Source of the DNA: Nilaparvata lugens
Lineage: Eukaryota > Arthropoda > Insecta > Hemiptera > Delphacidae
Direction of reading: 5' to 3'
DNA: 64,000 nucleotides
Assembly (NCBI RefSeq): GCF_014356525.2
Contig: NC_052518.1
Location: forward strand, 25,755,160-25,819,159
The position numbers were made by a program, and so were the translations under genes. The first letter of the stretch is position 1. The number at the start of each line of letters is the position of its first letter. The notes beneath the pieces are model-generated. The model saw only the letters and a program-made list of their open reading frames with translations, had not been told where the DNA came from and ran no database searches. Shown in pieces: positions 1 through 13,094 of the stretch.

Positions 1-230
1 ATGATTTATTCCATATCAACAAGTGTAATAATAGTTTATTTGCAAGTTAGTATAGCTTTTTCATTTTATAAGAATAGACATTTTCATGTAAAATCAAAAT
101 AATTTAATGGTATCACTGCAGAATATTCTCCCTCATAAAAGGTTATTGGCTAGAAGTATCCTTTATTATGAATAATAATTTTCATAATAGCATTTTGTCG
201 ATTGAGATATATACTAGATTTTTCTGATTT

Positions 231-362
231 GAATGTTTTATCCTTCAAAAATTCGATTTTTTATTCTAACAGGAATTTTTCATTTGGATATTTCTTGTTT
301 TGAATGTTTTATCTGTCAAAAAATCGATTTTTCATTCTAACAGTAATTTTCCATTTGGATCT
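231..362. repeat. Imperfect tandem duplication, 71-bp period
   Basis: Two adjacent copies start at 231 and 302 with GAATGTTTTATC. Both continue through an ATTCGATTTTT or AATCGATTTTT core to CATTTGGAT. Several substitutions separate them, so this is an old duplication. No function is implied. Confidence 0.7.
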
Positions 363-2258
363 TTTGAGATCTCATTCAATTAACGTCATAAAATTCATTC
401 AATAAAAGTTTAAAACTCAACTCAACAACTTGAATGAAATATGACTATTATTTGGATTTTTTTACTTTTCCTTCAGATAAATTTATGTATGTGCTACGTT
501 TTTGATAGTTTTCTCAATATCCAATTCGTGTTGAGCATTTGAAACTCTTGTCACTTTTTGGTAGAATTTAATATGGTGTAAAATCCACTTTTTTAGGTGT
601 GTGGAGATTGTTATTTACTCATTTTTAAATAAATATTTCATACCTTCATTCATCACAATTCATTAAATTTTGTGTTTTCCTTCCCAAATAGACATTCTGC
701 CACCATTGATACTAATTCGCTTATATGTAACTGTAACGTGATTTATTAAACTTTTTCTATTCATAGCCTTTTATAGCTTATGAATCAATTCATAATGAAA
801 GCTCAGTAACTAAGAAATAATTCATATTAAACGGTCTGTTTAGTATCCTATAAAAGACTGTTACATATTTATTGGTCGCAGATGATAACCCCATATTACT
901 ATTCAAAATAAACTTGGAGTGTCAATTTAGAAATTTTTCAACAGTCTAAGTAAATTACTAATAATTGTAATCGCTTCTATGTAATAACTTTTTATACTTC
1001 TGTGTTTTTGGTTTAAAAGTTTTTTGTTTGTTTTTGTAAATACATTTTAAAGAAAATTCTTGCAAAATCTAAAATTAAATAGATGATTCTTGTGTTAGAA
1101 CTGTAACACTTGAAGAGATAGTTGTTAAGTGAATTCAATTAGGTTAAGAATAATTGTAAATATACATTTTCATAGTAGCCTAACAGAAGTAAACTCGATC
1201 TTTTATAAAACTGCTTACTTGAATATATTGATATAATTTTAGCATTTAAATATTATAGAGTCATTAATGATAGCTCAATGAAATCTATTTTTATATGTTG
1301 AGTCCATGCAATATATATTCGGTCCAGTTTACTATGATTTAGATTATCTTGCCGTATTCAAATTAAGTTAGTTAAGGGGACTTAACTACTGTTTGAAAGA
1401 TTAAACAATTCTTTTTTATCATGTGTAAGGATTTTAGAGTAATATTAGGGTTGGGTTTACATTACTATTTAACCATATTCCGAAAAGTATAGTTAAATAC
1501 TTGCTCATCTATTTTTACTGTATTGAAATTTGTTTGTAGCAATTTTAAGAACAATATAATATTGCATCCCAGATTACTTCCAGCTTTGTGACCTGTCTTA
1601 ACATTTTCCAATAGGTGATAAAATTGAGTCTCGGTATCAAATCTATCAAAATTTATAATCAAAAGTTTTTTCACTCACCGAATTCCCAATATCATCTTCC
1701 ACAAGATTCATTCTAAATTATTGTATGTGCTGAAGAAATCCATTCAAATCGCTACTTTCGCAGCAGTAAGTCTTTTAATTGAATAGTGTTTCTGTACATA
1801 ATAGCTTTTTTTTGAAATTTATTCCAGTTTGTGTTTGGTCCAAATTTCCTTCGGAATCTATACTTCAGAACTATATTGACTTATGTACATATTTTTAATA
1901 GAATATTACTCATTCTTATTCTATCAATATAGATTTATTGAACAAACCATTGTAACCTACTTCCTATCTATGTCCATTAATATTAGTATTATTTTATAAC
2001 ATGCTATTTAATCTTATTAGAAATCCATCTATAAAAAAAGAATAAGTTTTCTGTAAGTTCCAATCTAATAACATTCCAAGATATATTAAATTATATTATC
2101 ATGGATTTGAGTCTAAATAATCCGGGAAGTTTTCCATTAATTCACTGGTTTTTGCCCTTTATGGCTGAGATTCATGTTAAAAACCCGATTAATCAGATTG
2201 CTCTATTTAAAAATAGGTTTGAATCAAATCTCGTGTTTTGCCATAACTAAGAACTGAT

Positions 2259-2380
2259 ATGAAACATTCCATTATTTTGATCGTTCAATTTTTTCTATAT
2301 TCCAGGCATGTTATTCTATATGAAACATTCCATTATTTTGATCGTTCAATTTTTTCTATATTCCAGGCATGTTATTCTAT
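2259..2380. repeat. Perfect tandem duplication, 2 x 61 bp
   Basis: Copies at 2259-2319 and 2320-2380 appear identical. Each begins ATGAAACATTCC and ends GTTATTCTAT. The lack of differences means the duplication is recent, or is an assembly artefact. Confidence 0.85.
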
Positions 2381-4038
2381 TTAGACATTATTTTAAAGGA
2401 TTCAATGTTTTATTGATATTTGATATCCTGTTATGTGAACCGTATTCAGAGTTAATTTTGAATGAATTACATCTCCATATTATATAGAAGAAGAAAAAGA
2501 TGTTAGAAGATAGAACCATATAATTATAAATTGTGTGTTCCAAATAGATTTTCAACCTTCAACTTGCCCTAATAATGATGATAGTAATTATATCACGTTT
2601 TGCAAAATGTAAATATTATTGTAACCCGGAAGATATTTCCTATTACTGTAGATGTGTCTGTTGGAAATTCAATTAATTAATTAAATCAATTAATAATTCA
2701 ATTAATATTACTAGTAGATTAACGATAAATAATTATTATTCTCGTACTGCACTTCTGTGTCTTCCCCCAGTGCCTTAAAATATAGCCTACTTATTTATTA
2801 TTGAACTATTTGGTGGAAATACTACTACTTGACTATGACATTTGACATTTCTCGATGTTATTCAAATATAAAAGTATTTCTGTGTGATTGATGTTCAATA
2901 AATTATCATAATGTTATGTAATATTTTGATACTATTGTTACTATCCTATAATAGTTTAATTATTCATATTGAAATAGTTGATGTTTCTAAACGTTTTCAT
3001 TACTCGAAGTTACTATTTATCTTTATAAAGTTATTGGTGTAATTTATCTTCATCAAAATATGCGTATATGAATGAAACTAAAGAACAAGGAAAGTGTGTT
3101 CTATGTGAGGACGATTTTCATGTTGTTGAAAATGCTTTGAAACTCACTATTTGTCTTTTATTGCTATACATTTATCTGAAATAATGTTGTTCATTTCAAT
3201 AATCGTTATATTTTTTCTTCAATAAAATCAAATACTGCAATTTATTTTACTGTAAAATAATTAATAAAAACTCTTGTATAAAAATCGATTGCTTATTGTA
3301 TCTCATTCACTATTAATCTTGAAAATTTCAGTACAATGTGAACACAATGCTTTGGTATGACCCCAAGTTGGGATCCTGCAAATAATGGAACCTTGGGACT
3401 GGAAGAACCAAAAATGTAATGCCACGTTTAACCAATGTATTGGTATAACTTCCCAGAGAACGTTCCTAGAAGATTCTTAGAACAAACCCGTGTTGTGTGT
3501 TGAAGCTGGATTCCCAAACATTGAAAATATAATTCCCATAAGTTATAATGGTATTTTTCATACTCGCTAGGCCGGCTGAATGCGAATAGTCCAATTATAG
3601 CTCTTGGCAATAATTATATTTTCACTGTCAATTATATGTTGGTATCCAGCTTAATGCTTCCACTTCCGTTATTTTTTATAACAGTTTCTTTGTCTATGGC
3701 CTCAGCCTATAGCCTATGTATCGCTGAAACATATGACATGCATTGCATACTGTAACAATATCTGTTTTGTTCACGACGTGGTTAAATGGTAGAGTGGACA
3801 TTTCTATCCAAGCTTCGCCACGTCAAAAAGTAAAGAAATAGTTCTAAGTTGAGTGTTAATTTCATAACCCAATTTTTTAAATATTTGTTGCCTAATATGT
3901 TTACCACATAATAGACACTTTCTCGACTTTTATTGTTTTTAATCATATATTCAAATTGCAGTCTCAAATAAGTCAGTAATTTGTCTAGAACTTGTTGTTG
4001 AATACGGGCTGAAATCAATAAATAAATTATCATAAATA

Positions 4039-4122
4039 GAAGGCCCCGTTCCTAGGACAGTTATTAAATCTATAGGTGCAATGGTCCATTAAATTTAAAA
4101 AGTGTCCTAGAAACCGGGCTTC
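4039..4122. mobile_element. Short foldback (MITE-like) element
   Basis: The left end GAAGGCCCCGTTCCTAGGAC pairs imperfectly with the right end, and nearly the whole 84 bp can fold into one hairpin. It has no coding capacity. The family is unknown to me and the target duplication is not clear. Confidence 0.55.
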
Positions 4123-4856
4123 AAATAAATAACGGTTTTGAAATAAGTAGTGATTAAGCATTATCCTTCTCTTTTAAAGTATTTCGTTCTTCGTTGAGGC
4201 CTTATCTCACTAAGGAAAACACATTATTCGGTGAAGATCGATATCTGTTTGTGATTGTATATACAAATATCAATAATTTTAATGGGTGCTCATCCATAAT
4301 GAAGTTTATGATTACCATATATGTACGAAAAGTCATATATTTCAAGTCCATTCAAACTTTTAATTTGTTATTTTGGATAGGCTAACACAAACATAATATC
4401 TTAGCAGAAGACTATCATGTTTTAAAGTTTTTGTTGAATGTATGCGAACGGCTCTTACAAGAATTGACTCGGACAAAACGTCATTTCAAAATGTACCAAT
4501 CAACTTGAATATTGAAACTAATAATCTAATAGTCTATTATGATAGACCACAAATAAAGTTATTCGAGCCACAAACAATGGAAACTAATTTTTGATAAATA
4601 CAAAAATAAAATTAAAAAAAGATATTGTCACATCTTTAAAAAGCATTTCTAATTTTGGTTTGAAATTCCTGAGACTATTTAAGTAGACCAAGAATCGCTG
4701 TTCTCAGGCAGTTGGAAAGTTGAGTGGTGACTATAATTTTGTGACAATTTATACTGCACAATAAGAGGTCTCCAGCAAGTAATCGGCAGGTCAGTATATT
4801 ATGTCATGTACCGTATTGTATTAGAATCAGTTGCATTCAAGCATATGTATATATAT

Positions 4857-5756
4857 TGTAAGATTATAATTTTGAATAGATATCAAAATCACTAAATGAA
4901 AAGATTTTATAGGTCTCAAACAAACAGCTGTATTGCTATCGCTGGGTGCGAGGTCAACAAACTCAAGATTAGATAATAATGGGTATCCAAGCTACAGTTT
5001 TGAACAGCCAAATGAAAAGGAAAATATTATTGCTATTTATTCAATTATATAAAATAATAAATTTTTGAGGTTAGGTTCTATGATACTTACTGGTCGGCAA
5101 CCTAAATAATCGGTCAAGCCGTATAAATTGAAAAGTAACCAGACACCTGTGGCAAATTTAGTTGCATACAAATAGCATTCACTTAAAATGTGATCAGAGG
5201 GTTGGTAACAAGCATGGCATGTTAATGTAAAAGGAAAAACATTAAAAAAAATATTTATTATGTCATATGTGCATGCACAAAATATGTAAAATAAATAAAA
5301 ATATTAAGGAAATGTGGTATATCCTACTCAGCGCATGAATGCATTTGTAATTTTAGAATAAGCCAATCAAAATACAGTAACTGACTGGTGGTAAAAGCGA
5401 GTTAATCCAAAAATATACATTATTTATTATATGAATGATAAGAATTTGTAAACTAGACAGTACCCAGTTTATGTAACAGATATAAAATGATTAATTAAAA
5501 ATTATAATATTTGCTCTTTATGCAATAACCTAGCAGATTAGCACGGACTATATTGAATCATGTTATTGCATAGTAGTGAGGCTAGGACCAGCTCCATTCA
5601 GAATTGAATATTTAAATGATATGCAAATTTGAAAATATGGAAGTATGGTCGTGGAAAGAATAGGGGTAGATCAAAGCCCACTTGCTTGTCAGAGGTCACC
5701 GGGAACAGCTACCAATCTATAGAGCACAAGATCCCTTTTTAAATATTTGTATGTTT
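4857..5756 (+). repeat. Old gypsy-like LTR, left part (split by piggyBac)
   Basis: This aligns in order with the LTR at 31763-33764 read on the - strand. The start TGTAAGATTATAATTTTG matches TGTAACATATTTGAAATTTG. A shared GAGGTTAGG block is followed by a GGTCGGCAACCTAA or ATCGGCGACCTAA block, then a CACTTGCTTG or CACTCGCCTG block and ATAGAGC. Identity is only moderate, so it is much older than the inner copy. It stops at the TTAA of the piggyBac insertion, and the same LTR resumes at 35122. Confidence 0.7.
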
Positions 5757-5760
5757 TTAA

Positions 5761-5964
5761 CCCTGGAACCATACACCGGGGCACTCAGTGCCCCAGGGAA
5801 TTTTTGTTTTGCTGTAAATTTTATGTGGTGACACAGCTAGCTCCCATTACTTTTCCTCGACATAGCAGAGCTGCCAGTTGCTTGATTTACCTGTTCTGTA
5901 ACGCATTGCATTCTTTCCATATAACGTTGTTGGGGTACTCAGTTCCCCAGTGTACGGTTAGTGT
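5761..5964 (+). repeat. piggyBac-like 5' terminal and subterminal repeats
   Basis: The 17-bp terminal repeat at 5761-5777 is followed directly by the palindrome GGGGCACTCAGTGCCCC (5778-5794). A second related copy, GGGGTACTCAGTTCCCC, lies at 5931-5947 and runs into a GGTTAGTG motif. The 3' end carries a matching copy. Terminal plus subterminal repeats of this kind are usual transposase-binding sites in piggyBac-type elements. Confidence 0.75.
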
Positions 5965-6044
5965 GAGTTCTTCTACAAGGGTACATATTACGGTTTTGTA
6001 GACTTATGTGGATTTTAGCAAGTATTTTTTAGACTATATTAATT

Positions 6045-7390
6045 ATGGATATATTAGAAACTGAGGAAGACATTTTAAGTGAGTTAGCTCGTCTCTCTGA
6101 CCCTGAGTATTTTGAAGACAAGTCAGATAGTGAAAGTGGAAAAGACTTTTTGGAAGAAGATGATGTTCAGTCAGACCTTCATTCACCTGATGAATCTGAG
6201 GATGAGTTTGTCCTCAGTAGAGGAGGAAGAAGAAGCAGAAACCACAACACATCATACAAGAAAACGGCCTAGACAAGAGGAAGCAACACAAGAATTTCAA
6301 GTTCATGGAGATAAAGAAGACCAGGAAGATGAAGAGGAGGCTGGTATGGAATCAGGTGATGATGAAGTTGAACAAACACTCCCCATAAATGTAATCCAAG
6401 TGAAAAAGAAAGTACTATGGGGTAAAAATAAATACCGTTGGGCAACAAAGCATGCTGAGCGAGTTGGAAGAACACCAAGAAGGAACATAGTCTTACTAAA
6501 GCCTTCTCCCAAAGGAGCTGCAAAGGGTGAAACAAATCCAGCACAGGTTTTTGGCCTATACATAGATGAGAGCATGATTAATAGCATAGTTAATTTCACT
6601 AATCAAGAAATTGCTGTGCAGAAAGTAAATTACAAAAACCAGAGTTGCATTGGTGAGACATCATTCAATGAAATCAAAGCTTTAATTGGGCTTCTAATCT
6701 ACTTTGGTGCCCAAAAGCAAAATCATATGAGATCTGAACTACTTTGGCATGAATCAAGAGGTTTGAGAATTACAAGATCCATTATGCCACACCGAAGATT
6801 TGAGTTCCTAATCAATTGTCTAAGATTTGACCAAAAAGACACTCGAGCTGCTAGGAAGGAGACAGATCCCTTTGCTGCCATTCGTGATTTATGGGAAAAT
6901 TTCAATCAACACTGCCAGGAACTGTACACCCCACAAGCATACTGCACAATTGACAAACAACTCTTGGGATTCAGGGGAAAATGACCTTTTTCGTTATCCG
7001 ACCACGGTCCGGTCCCGTAGGGGTCGGTTAAGAGAGCTTCTACTGTACTAATAGAAATATAACAGTTGACAACTAGTTTTCTTCTATTCAATGACATGTT
7101 GAAAAACCACAAGCTCACAATGGTTGGGACTTTGTGCAAGAATAAACGTGAGATTCCACCTGAAGTACTGAAAAATAGACCAGCTGAAACATGACTTTTT
7201 CTATATGACAGGGAGCTGACAATGGTGTCTTATGCAGCCAAGAAAAATAAGACTGTCATTCTCCTCTCCAATATGCACCAAGGCTTCCAATATGCTTCAA
7301 GAAAGACACCAACTTGCCTGAGATCATCCACTTTTACAACTGCACAAAAGGTGGAGGTAGTAGGCACTGTATATAGATATAATGGGTGGG
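6045..7390 (+). pseudogene. piggyBac-like transposase relic
   Basis: Translation starts at ATG 6045 with an acidic N-terminus (MDILETEEDILSEL...). A frameshift near 6220-6240 moves the reading to the frame that stays open to 6984. That part holds the family's N-terminal and first catalytic regions: LIGLLIYFG, the LLWHESRG...R block, and TIDKQLLGFRG with the first catalytic Asp at 6952. A TGA at 6982 then interrupts it. The region that should hold the second catalytic Asp is missing. Homology resumes with RNITVDN, containing the third Asp at 7068, followed by a TAG where the family has Trp. It continues through GTLCKNKREIPPE and HFYNCTKGG with more breaks and fades near 7390. It cannot encode active transposase. 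Confidence 0.85.
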
Positions 7391-8224
7391 TGTAAACTGT
7401 TCGACTGGAGAGCTGGTCGACAGTCAAAAATGTAAACAAAAATAAACTTGAGTGGAACGATAGGATCGTTCCACGTTTCCACTCTGTAAAAGCTTTACCA
7501 CAGTGGCTTTACACTTCACGGTTTAAAGGTTATGTTACTGTTTATTGCTTACATGCTTAATCAAAGGTAACTGATTTAAAACTTAACATACTTATATGAA
7601 AATAATTTAAAACAATATATATTTAATACGTTACGTAGAGCCAGCTAAAAGAAAAGTTTGAATCATTTTCACATTTATTTGTATTAATGTATAAAATAAA
7701 TTATGTAGAAGATTATTTAGATAGGCTGTATGTATTGTAGCTACAATAATAAAGTAGATTCTTTGTTAGTAGTACAGCAACTTAAAATAATTTATTATGA
7801 ATTAAAAATGTAGGCCCATTATGGAAACTAATCACTAACCTAATCACCGGTTTCACTTTGTTAAAACATTATTATTCTAGTACATTCTTATCAGTAATAA
7901 TTGCATTGCTTATCTTGTTATAAACTTCACAAAATTTCGATTAGATGTACTTTGTGTAATTTTTGAAATGCAATAATGCACTTCAAAACGCTGTTTTTAG
8001 CCTTATCTTTGGCGTAATTTTAATAGGCAATCTTACCGGTATTTGGAAACATTGCATTATTAAAAAAAAACTGGAAGAATAGGTAAAGAATGAAATCGGG
8101 TAATAGCAATATTCTATTTTTACTAAAATGATTATTACAGACAGATGATTTGTTACAATGTTATTTTTCTCATATTTGTTTGATAAATTTTATATTAATA
8201 ATCTCTAATTAATGTTAGTTATAC
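7391..8224. other. Unassigned AT-rich sequence inside the piggyBac span
   Basis: No open frame or terminal structure is recognisable. The transposase homology fades into it with no sharp boundary, so the first insertion that separates the two piggyBac halves must begin in or after this stretch. Confidence 0.4.
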
Positions 8225-8352
8225 AGAAGCCGGCTAAATTTTAACCGTGATTAATTTCACGAGAACCAATCAGAAAAGGCATTTTTTATAAGACGGTTTG
8301 TCTGATAGGCTCTCCTGGAATTAATCACGATTAAAATTTAACTGGCTTTTGG
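8225..8352. mobile_element. MITE-like element with ~45-bp TIRs
   Basis: The left arm AAGCCGGCTAAATTTTAACC is mirrored by TTAAAATTTAACTGGCTTTT on the right. Both arms share GTGATTAAT, and the spacer is about 40 bp. No coding capacity. Confidence 0.65.
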
Positions 8353-10059
8353 CACTTAGTCATGATTTAACAATGAAACAGACAATCCTTTTTCATGTAT
8401 TGTTGTGATTGAATGGAATTCAGTTTACTCAGTGGATAAGTTATTATTTAAAGGTATTTTATATTGTATTAATTCAACATTGTGTTTGTAAAAGCTCTTG
8501 ATTTAATAAAAGCATTATTATTGTTATTAAATGGTTATTTTTATTACGGCTAAGTATTAGCTAAAATCTGGTTGAATTGATTATAAATGTGTAGGTATTA
8601 CCAGACTTGTAATAATCTATACCTTTTTAAATTTCAAGAAAGTATCAATTGTAATAATTGAGAATAGACATTTGTATTTTAGAAGTTATCACATCATGTA
8701 ATATTAAGAATAGTAAATTGTATTTGAGAAAGTATGAATTCAATTTGAGATGCGGTAATAAGATTTGTTAGTCAGAAGTTTTTGTTTTAATTAAGAAATC
8801 TGATTTGAAATCCAGTTGATCTTGTTCATGAATTAAAATTCATGCAAAGAATGCAAGTATGGAATATGACGTTGGACAAGTGGATTATTTTCTAATCTTC
8901 AATTAACAACTTCCCAAGTAACTTACATCTTACTATTTCTCAATTACAATTCACAATTCCTAATTACAATTGACAGCTTCCCAAATAAAATTCAAAATTT
9001 GTAAAAATATTCATTTTCAAAAGGGTAAAAATATGATATTCAAAGTTAAATATACCGTATCTCTACCAATAAGAGTCTGAGCCACATATGGCGACCACGT
9101 GCTCTCCTAAAATTTAAAAATTGTAGATTTCTGTTATTTGTTGCAACACGTGCTCTGAACATATTGTATTTAAGAATATGAACGCTCGAAGAGCTAGAAT
9201 AATAAAAAGAACCGTTTCTCGAAACTATTGAGAATGCATTTGAATAGCTTACCTAGACAGATGCTGGGGCATTATTCTTTTGAAAATAGTTTGAGACAAA
9301 ATCATTCTTTCCTAGAAATTTGCTAACAGCATTCCTAACGTCAGTCACAGACACGTTTACAATAGAAACCACATGGCCCACTGTGCTTTGTGTCAACCCT
9401 TGTATATATCTATAGCATAAGTTGATGGCAGGTGAATGAAGATTGTGAATAGCGATATAGATATATAGTTAGTAGAGAAGTAAATATAGATATGTAATTT
9501 TCAATGTAACCACGTGGTCAGCATATGCTACAATTTTACCACGTGGTCAGCACATGGATATTATTATAAGCTAATTAAGTTAGTTGAATCCGAATTCATA
9601 GGCTAAGGACAAATTTGTAAATAGAATAAATTAGGTATATTTGATTGAAACATGTTGACAATGAGTATGAGAAACCTGCTTAATTAATTGATTAGTAATT
9701 AATTGGTATCTCATTAATTTGATTTATTCAACTCAATTGTAATGATGTACTGTATTGTATTTTATTCAGTTCATGTATTTATTATTGAAGTATTTTCAAT
9801 ATTAGATTTATAAGATTGATCACTGTATTAATCAAATCAATGCATTCAATTGTCAGTATCCAAACTTCAGAGTTTAAATATTGATAAAATATATGATATC
9901 ATTTGTTTTAATAATGAAGGGGAGCCATAGTTTAAAATGATTTAACATAATAAACATTATAGTGAATTCAAATTGATATTTGAATTCAATTTGTAAGCAG
10001 AATATTAGCTGAAGAGTTTGAGTGTAGGCGGAGCTAGAGGGCGAAGGGTGATGAGGGGT
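8353..10059. other. AT-rich sequence, no gene seen
   Basis: No exon is recognised. A small duplicated motif, ACCACGTGGTCAGCA, occurs at about 9510 and 9538. The 3' part may belong to a long LTR whose promoter and primer-binding site lie downstream. Confidence 0.35.
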
Positions 10060-10990
10060 GGAAAATCGTGGTTCTAGTATATAAACAGGCAGACCATGCC
10101 TTGCAAGTTAGTGGCATTTGAGTGGCAGTTAGTGGCAGAGTTGCAGTGAGTTGCTGTTAGTTGCTGTGAGTCTCTTGGATTTTGGAGAGTGTTCAGTGTA
10201 GGAGTGAGTTTTTGGTCTCAGACTTCAATTATCCTATAGGGAATTGACTGAGCCAGGTAAAGATTGTATTTAGAATTTTCAATTTTTTTCATTTAAAATC
10301 CACACCACCCCACCCTAAAAAGCCCAAATAACTATATCAAATTACATAGCATCAAAGTAAACAGCAAATTTAATTATTTAGCTCTTCTAAATACAAATCT
10401 GTAGATACAATTTTAATTAACTTCTTGAAGCTTACAGTTGAAATTTTCTTCTAAGCACAAATAATAGTTTCTTAAAGCAAGGCTCCCCTAATCATATTCA
10501 TTCTTCATACTTTATCAATTCTCTTATTTTTGACTATAATCATATTTTTAACTAGAGTTGTTCAATACTTTGATTTTATATCTTATTTTTCAAGTAACCT
10601 GTTAAAATAGGAACTGTTTGTTAAAATTTGTTGTATGAAATTAAAACTTGAACTGTTGTACTTTCAAAAACTTAATCATCTTGTATTTATATCTAATCAT
10701 TACTATATTTTTGATCAAATTTTTATAAATTCATATAAATTTAAAGTTCAATAATAAATTCATAATTAACCTTGTTTTGCCTTTCACTTTATACATTCCC
10801 TTACACACGACCCTGATCTATCTATCTTTATCTTTTTCTTCAATACTATTATTAGTTCAGTGAGTGAAATATAAGTATCCACACAGTGAGTGAAGTTACA
10901 GTAAAGTAATTAATTTTATCAATTCAAATCAATTCAATTTTATTAGTTTAATTTTATCAATTCATAGTAATTGATTGGCGCCGGGCAAAA
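10060..10990 (+). promoter_or_regulatory. Possible LTR promoter and primer-binding site
   Basis: A comparatively GC-rich patch contains the TATA-like AGTATATAAACAGG near 10076, followed by short tandem AGTGGCA or AGTTGC motifs. A possible splice donor, CCAG|GTAAAG, lies near 10256. Further on, TGGCGCCGGGCA at about 10975 resembles the tRNA primer-binding site next to the 5' LTR of many Ty3/gypsy-like elements. I could not locate the LTR start, a second LTR or gag and pol. A host promoter with a non-coding exon is the alternative. Confidence 0.3.
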
Positions 10991-11283
10991 TACCGTATAG
11001 AGTGAGGGAGTTCGAAACCCACTCTAAACAAAGACCGACAGTGGGAAAGAGTTCAAGTCAATCATAGGTACGGTATTGGAAACTATGAACCGAATCTGCA
11101 ATAACTGGATCTGAATAAACTACTTGACTTGCCAGATTAGACATCCTATGTGTAATGAAAGTTTCATCCTAAATGAAAGTATCAGACAACTCCATAATTC
11201 ATATCAGAAATATTCTTAGTAATATTTAAGGCAGTTTTGCTACTATTTGGTGGTATCCGTTGGAAGGCTTTTCAGTGGCTAGC

Positions 11284-11481
11284 TAAAGCTGCGTCTACAC
11301 CAAAGTTATTAACAAAATGTTTATTTTTCCTTCCTCATAGATTCTATTAGATTGAACATACTGTAGCTTATCATACAAATGATGTGCCTATGTGTTTGTC
11401 AAGATCCGTTTAATCTAATAGAATCTATAAGGACGGAAAAATAAACATTTTGTTAATAACTTTGGTATAAACGCAGCTTTA
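11284..11481. mobile_element. TA-flanked MITE, copy 1
   Basis: The ends AAGCTGCGTCTACACCAAAG and the inverted CTTTGGTATAAACGCAGCTT form long TIRs that extend through GTTATTAACAAAATG. A TA dinucleotide flanks each side. The inner arms carry ATTCTATTAGATTGAAC and its inverse. A second copy lies at 14142-14335. The TA flanks suggest a Tc1/mariner-type source. Confidence 0.8.
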
Positions 11482-12388
11482 GAAGACCGACCGAGGTGAT
11501 TATTGATAAACAAGTCATACGGTGATCAAACTAGAAAGATTTCTAGGCCTTTGAAGCACTTGACGAGCCAATCCTGTTAATTTATCAATCAATAATATTG
11601 ATTACTTATTATTTTACAAAGGCGACTTTGTAGAAGTATTGTAAGCCTAGGTGATGATGATGGGATGAATGATAATACAATGAAGGTGGAGTTATGAATG
11701 AATAAAAATGATAGGTTATGCTATCCTCTTGAATTGATTTGAGTTATTTTTTCAATCCAGAAATAAAACTAAAAATTTTTATTTGATTAAAAACCGAATA
11801 TAATAGAATGATGACATTCAATAAACTCTCAAAACTTGAAGATATTGAGTTATTAAGAAAAATTTTGAACCAGAAATAAACCACAAACTAATTATGACAT
11901 TTTTTCAAATCGGGCAACTTGAAAAACTTTTGTATTTCAGAAAAATAAGAGTTTTTTTTAATAAATATCCTTATTTACAATATTGATTATTCAATGGGTA
12001 AACTTATTCAAAGTTCCTCTTTAGGGAGTGTCTCACTTCTTCGAGTGCATATTCCTACCAGACAAACAGAAACAAAAGTAGGACATTGTGATGTTCATGA
12101 ACATGGGACGTTGTCACAGCATTGCGTTTACATTGCAGGCTGATACACAGGCAGTCGAGTCATAAATAAACATGACCTAATAAATTGTATTTTATTTGGT
12201 TCAAAGGTAAAAGAAAATGTGTGGGAGTTTATGTTTTGGCTTTTAAATGGCAATATGTTACTGCTGGCAAGCAGCTGGAGCAAATAATTGAAAATGCACG
12301 TCCACGATATAGAATCAATGTGTCTAAAAGCTACTTCAAGTTTTGGTTGTACAATAAAAATTCTAACAAGTTTTTATCGAACGTCCAA

Positions 12389-12572
12389 AGTCTAACCACA
12401 CACACATCAATTTTTGAATGAACAATTTTTTTTCGTCCTTATAAACTCTACCAGGAGCTTGACAAACTCATGATCACATCATAATATATGTTTGTCAAAT
12501 TTTGTTCAATTTAATCAAATTTATTAGGATGGCATAAAAAAGTTCAAAAATTGATGTGTGTGTTACTAGACT
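12389..12572. mobile_element. Related MITE-like inverted repeat
   Basis: The arms contain CACACACATCAATTTTTGAA and the inverse AAAAATTGATGTGTGTG. The interior (TTTGTCAAATTTTGTTCAAT then ATTAGGA) resembles the interior of the MITEs at 11284 and 14142, so this is probably a diverged relative with different ends. Confidence 0.5.
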
Positions 12573-12689
12573 TAAGACTTATTCACACAACATATTCCCA
12601 AACTTTCATAATAATTTATTGGTCTAGTAGTTTCTCAATCACATATAAACACTCATTTGTCTTTTTCTTTAGGGCTTTTTGTAATATAA

Positions 12690-12868
12690 ATAGAAATACA
12701 AATCTCAGTACTCTTTTAAATTATTTTATCACAACATGATTCGTACATTAAATGCCATTTTCAAGTCTGAAACATTCAGATTCATTTTCAAACTTGAAAA
12801 TGGTATTTAATATCTGAATCATGTTGTGATAAAATAATTTAAAAGGGTACTGAGGTTTGTATTTCAAT
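12690..12868. repeat. Long near-perfect hairpin
   Basis: The arm beginning GAAATACAAATCTCAGTACT is mirrored at the right end. The match runs through TTTAAATTATTTTATCACAA and CCATTTTCAAG. Arms are about 75-80 bp and the loop about 25 bp. Transcription would give one extended hairpin RNA. It may be another foldback MITE. Confidence 0.75.
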
Positions 12869-13094
12869 CTATATTTAAACATTCATTTATATTTTTCATT
12901 TTTATATTTTATCCAAGTTGTATTATAATTATTGTGTGATTAAAAATAAAGTGATAGATTTTTTAAATTAAATAGTAAGCACTATTATTCACATTAGTCC
13001 AATCATATTTTCTTATGACTCTCAATCTATTTCTTGAATATTCCAATGCTGTCTGCTGTACATTATAATTTTTATAACTTTAGTCGAGTCAGAT

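Larger units (their letters stand above)
1..4856. other. AT-rich non-coding block
   Basis: I see no convincing coding exon on either strand. The longest open frames are under 85 codons and have low-complexity or unremarkable sequence. The block holds two short tandem duplications and one small foldback element, which are listed separately. It ends where the old LTR begins. Confidence 0.6.
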
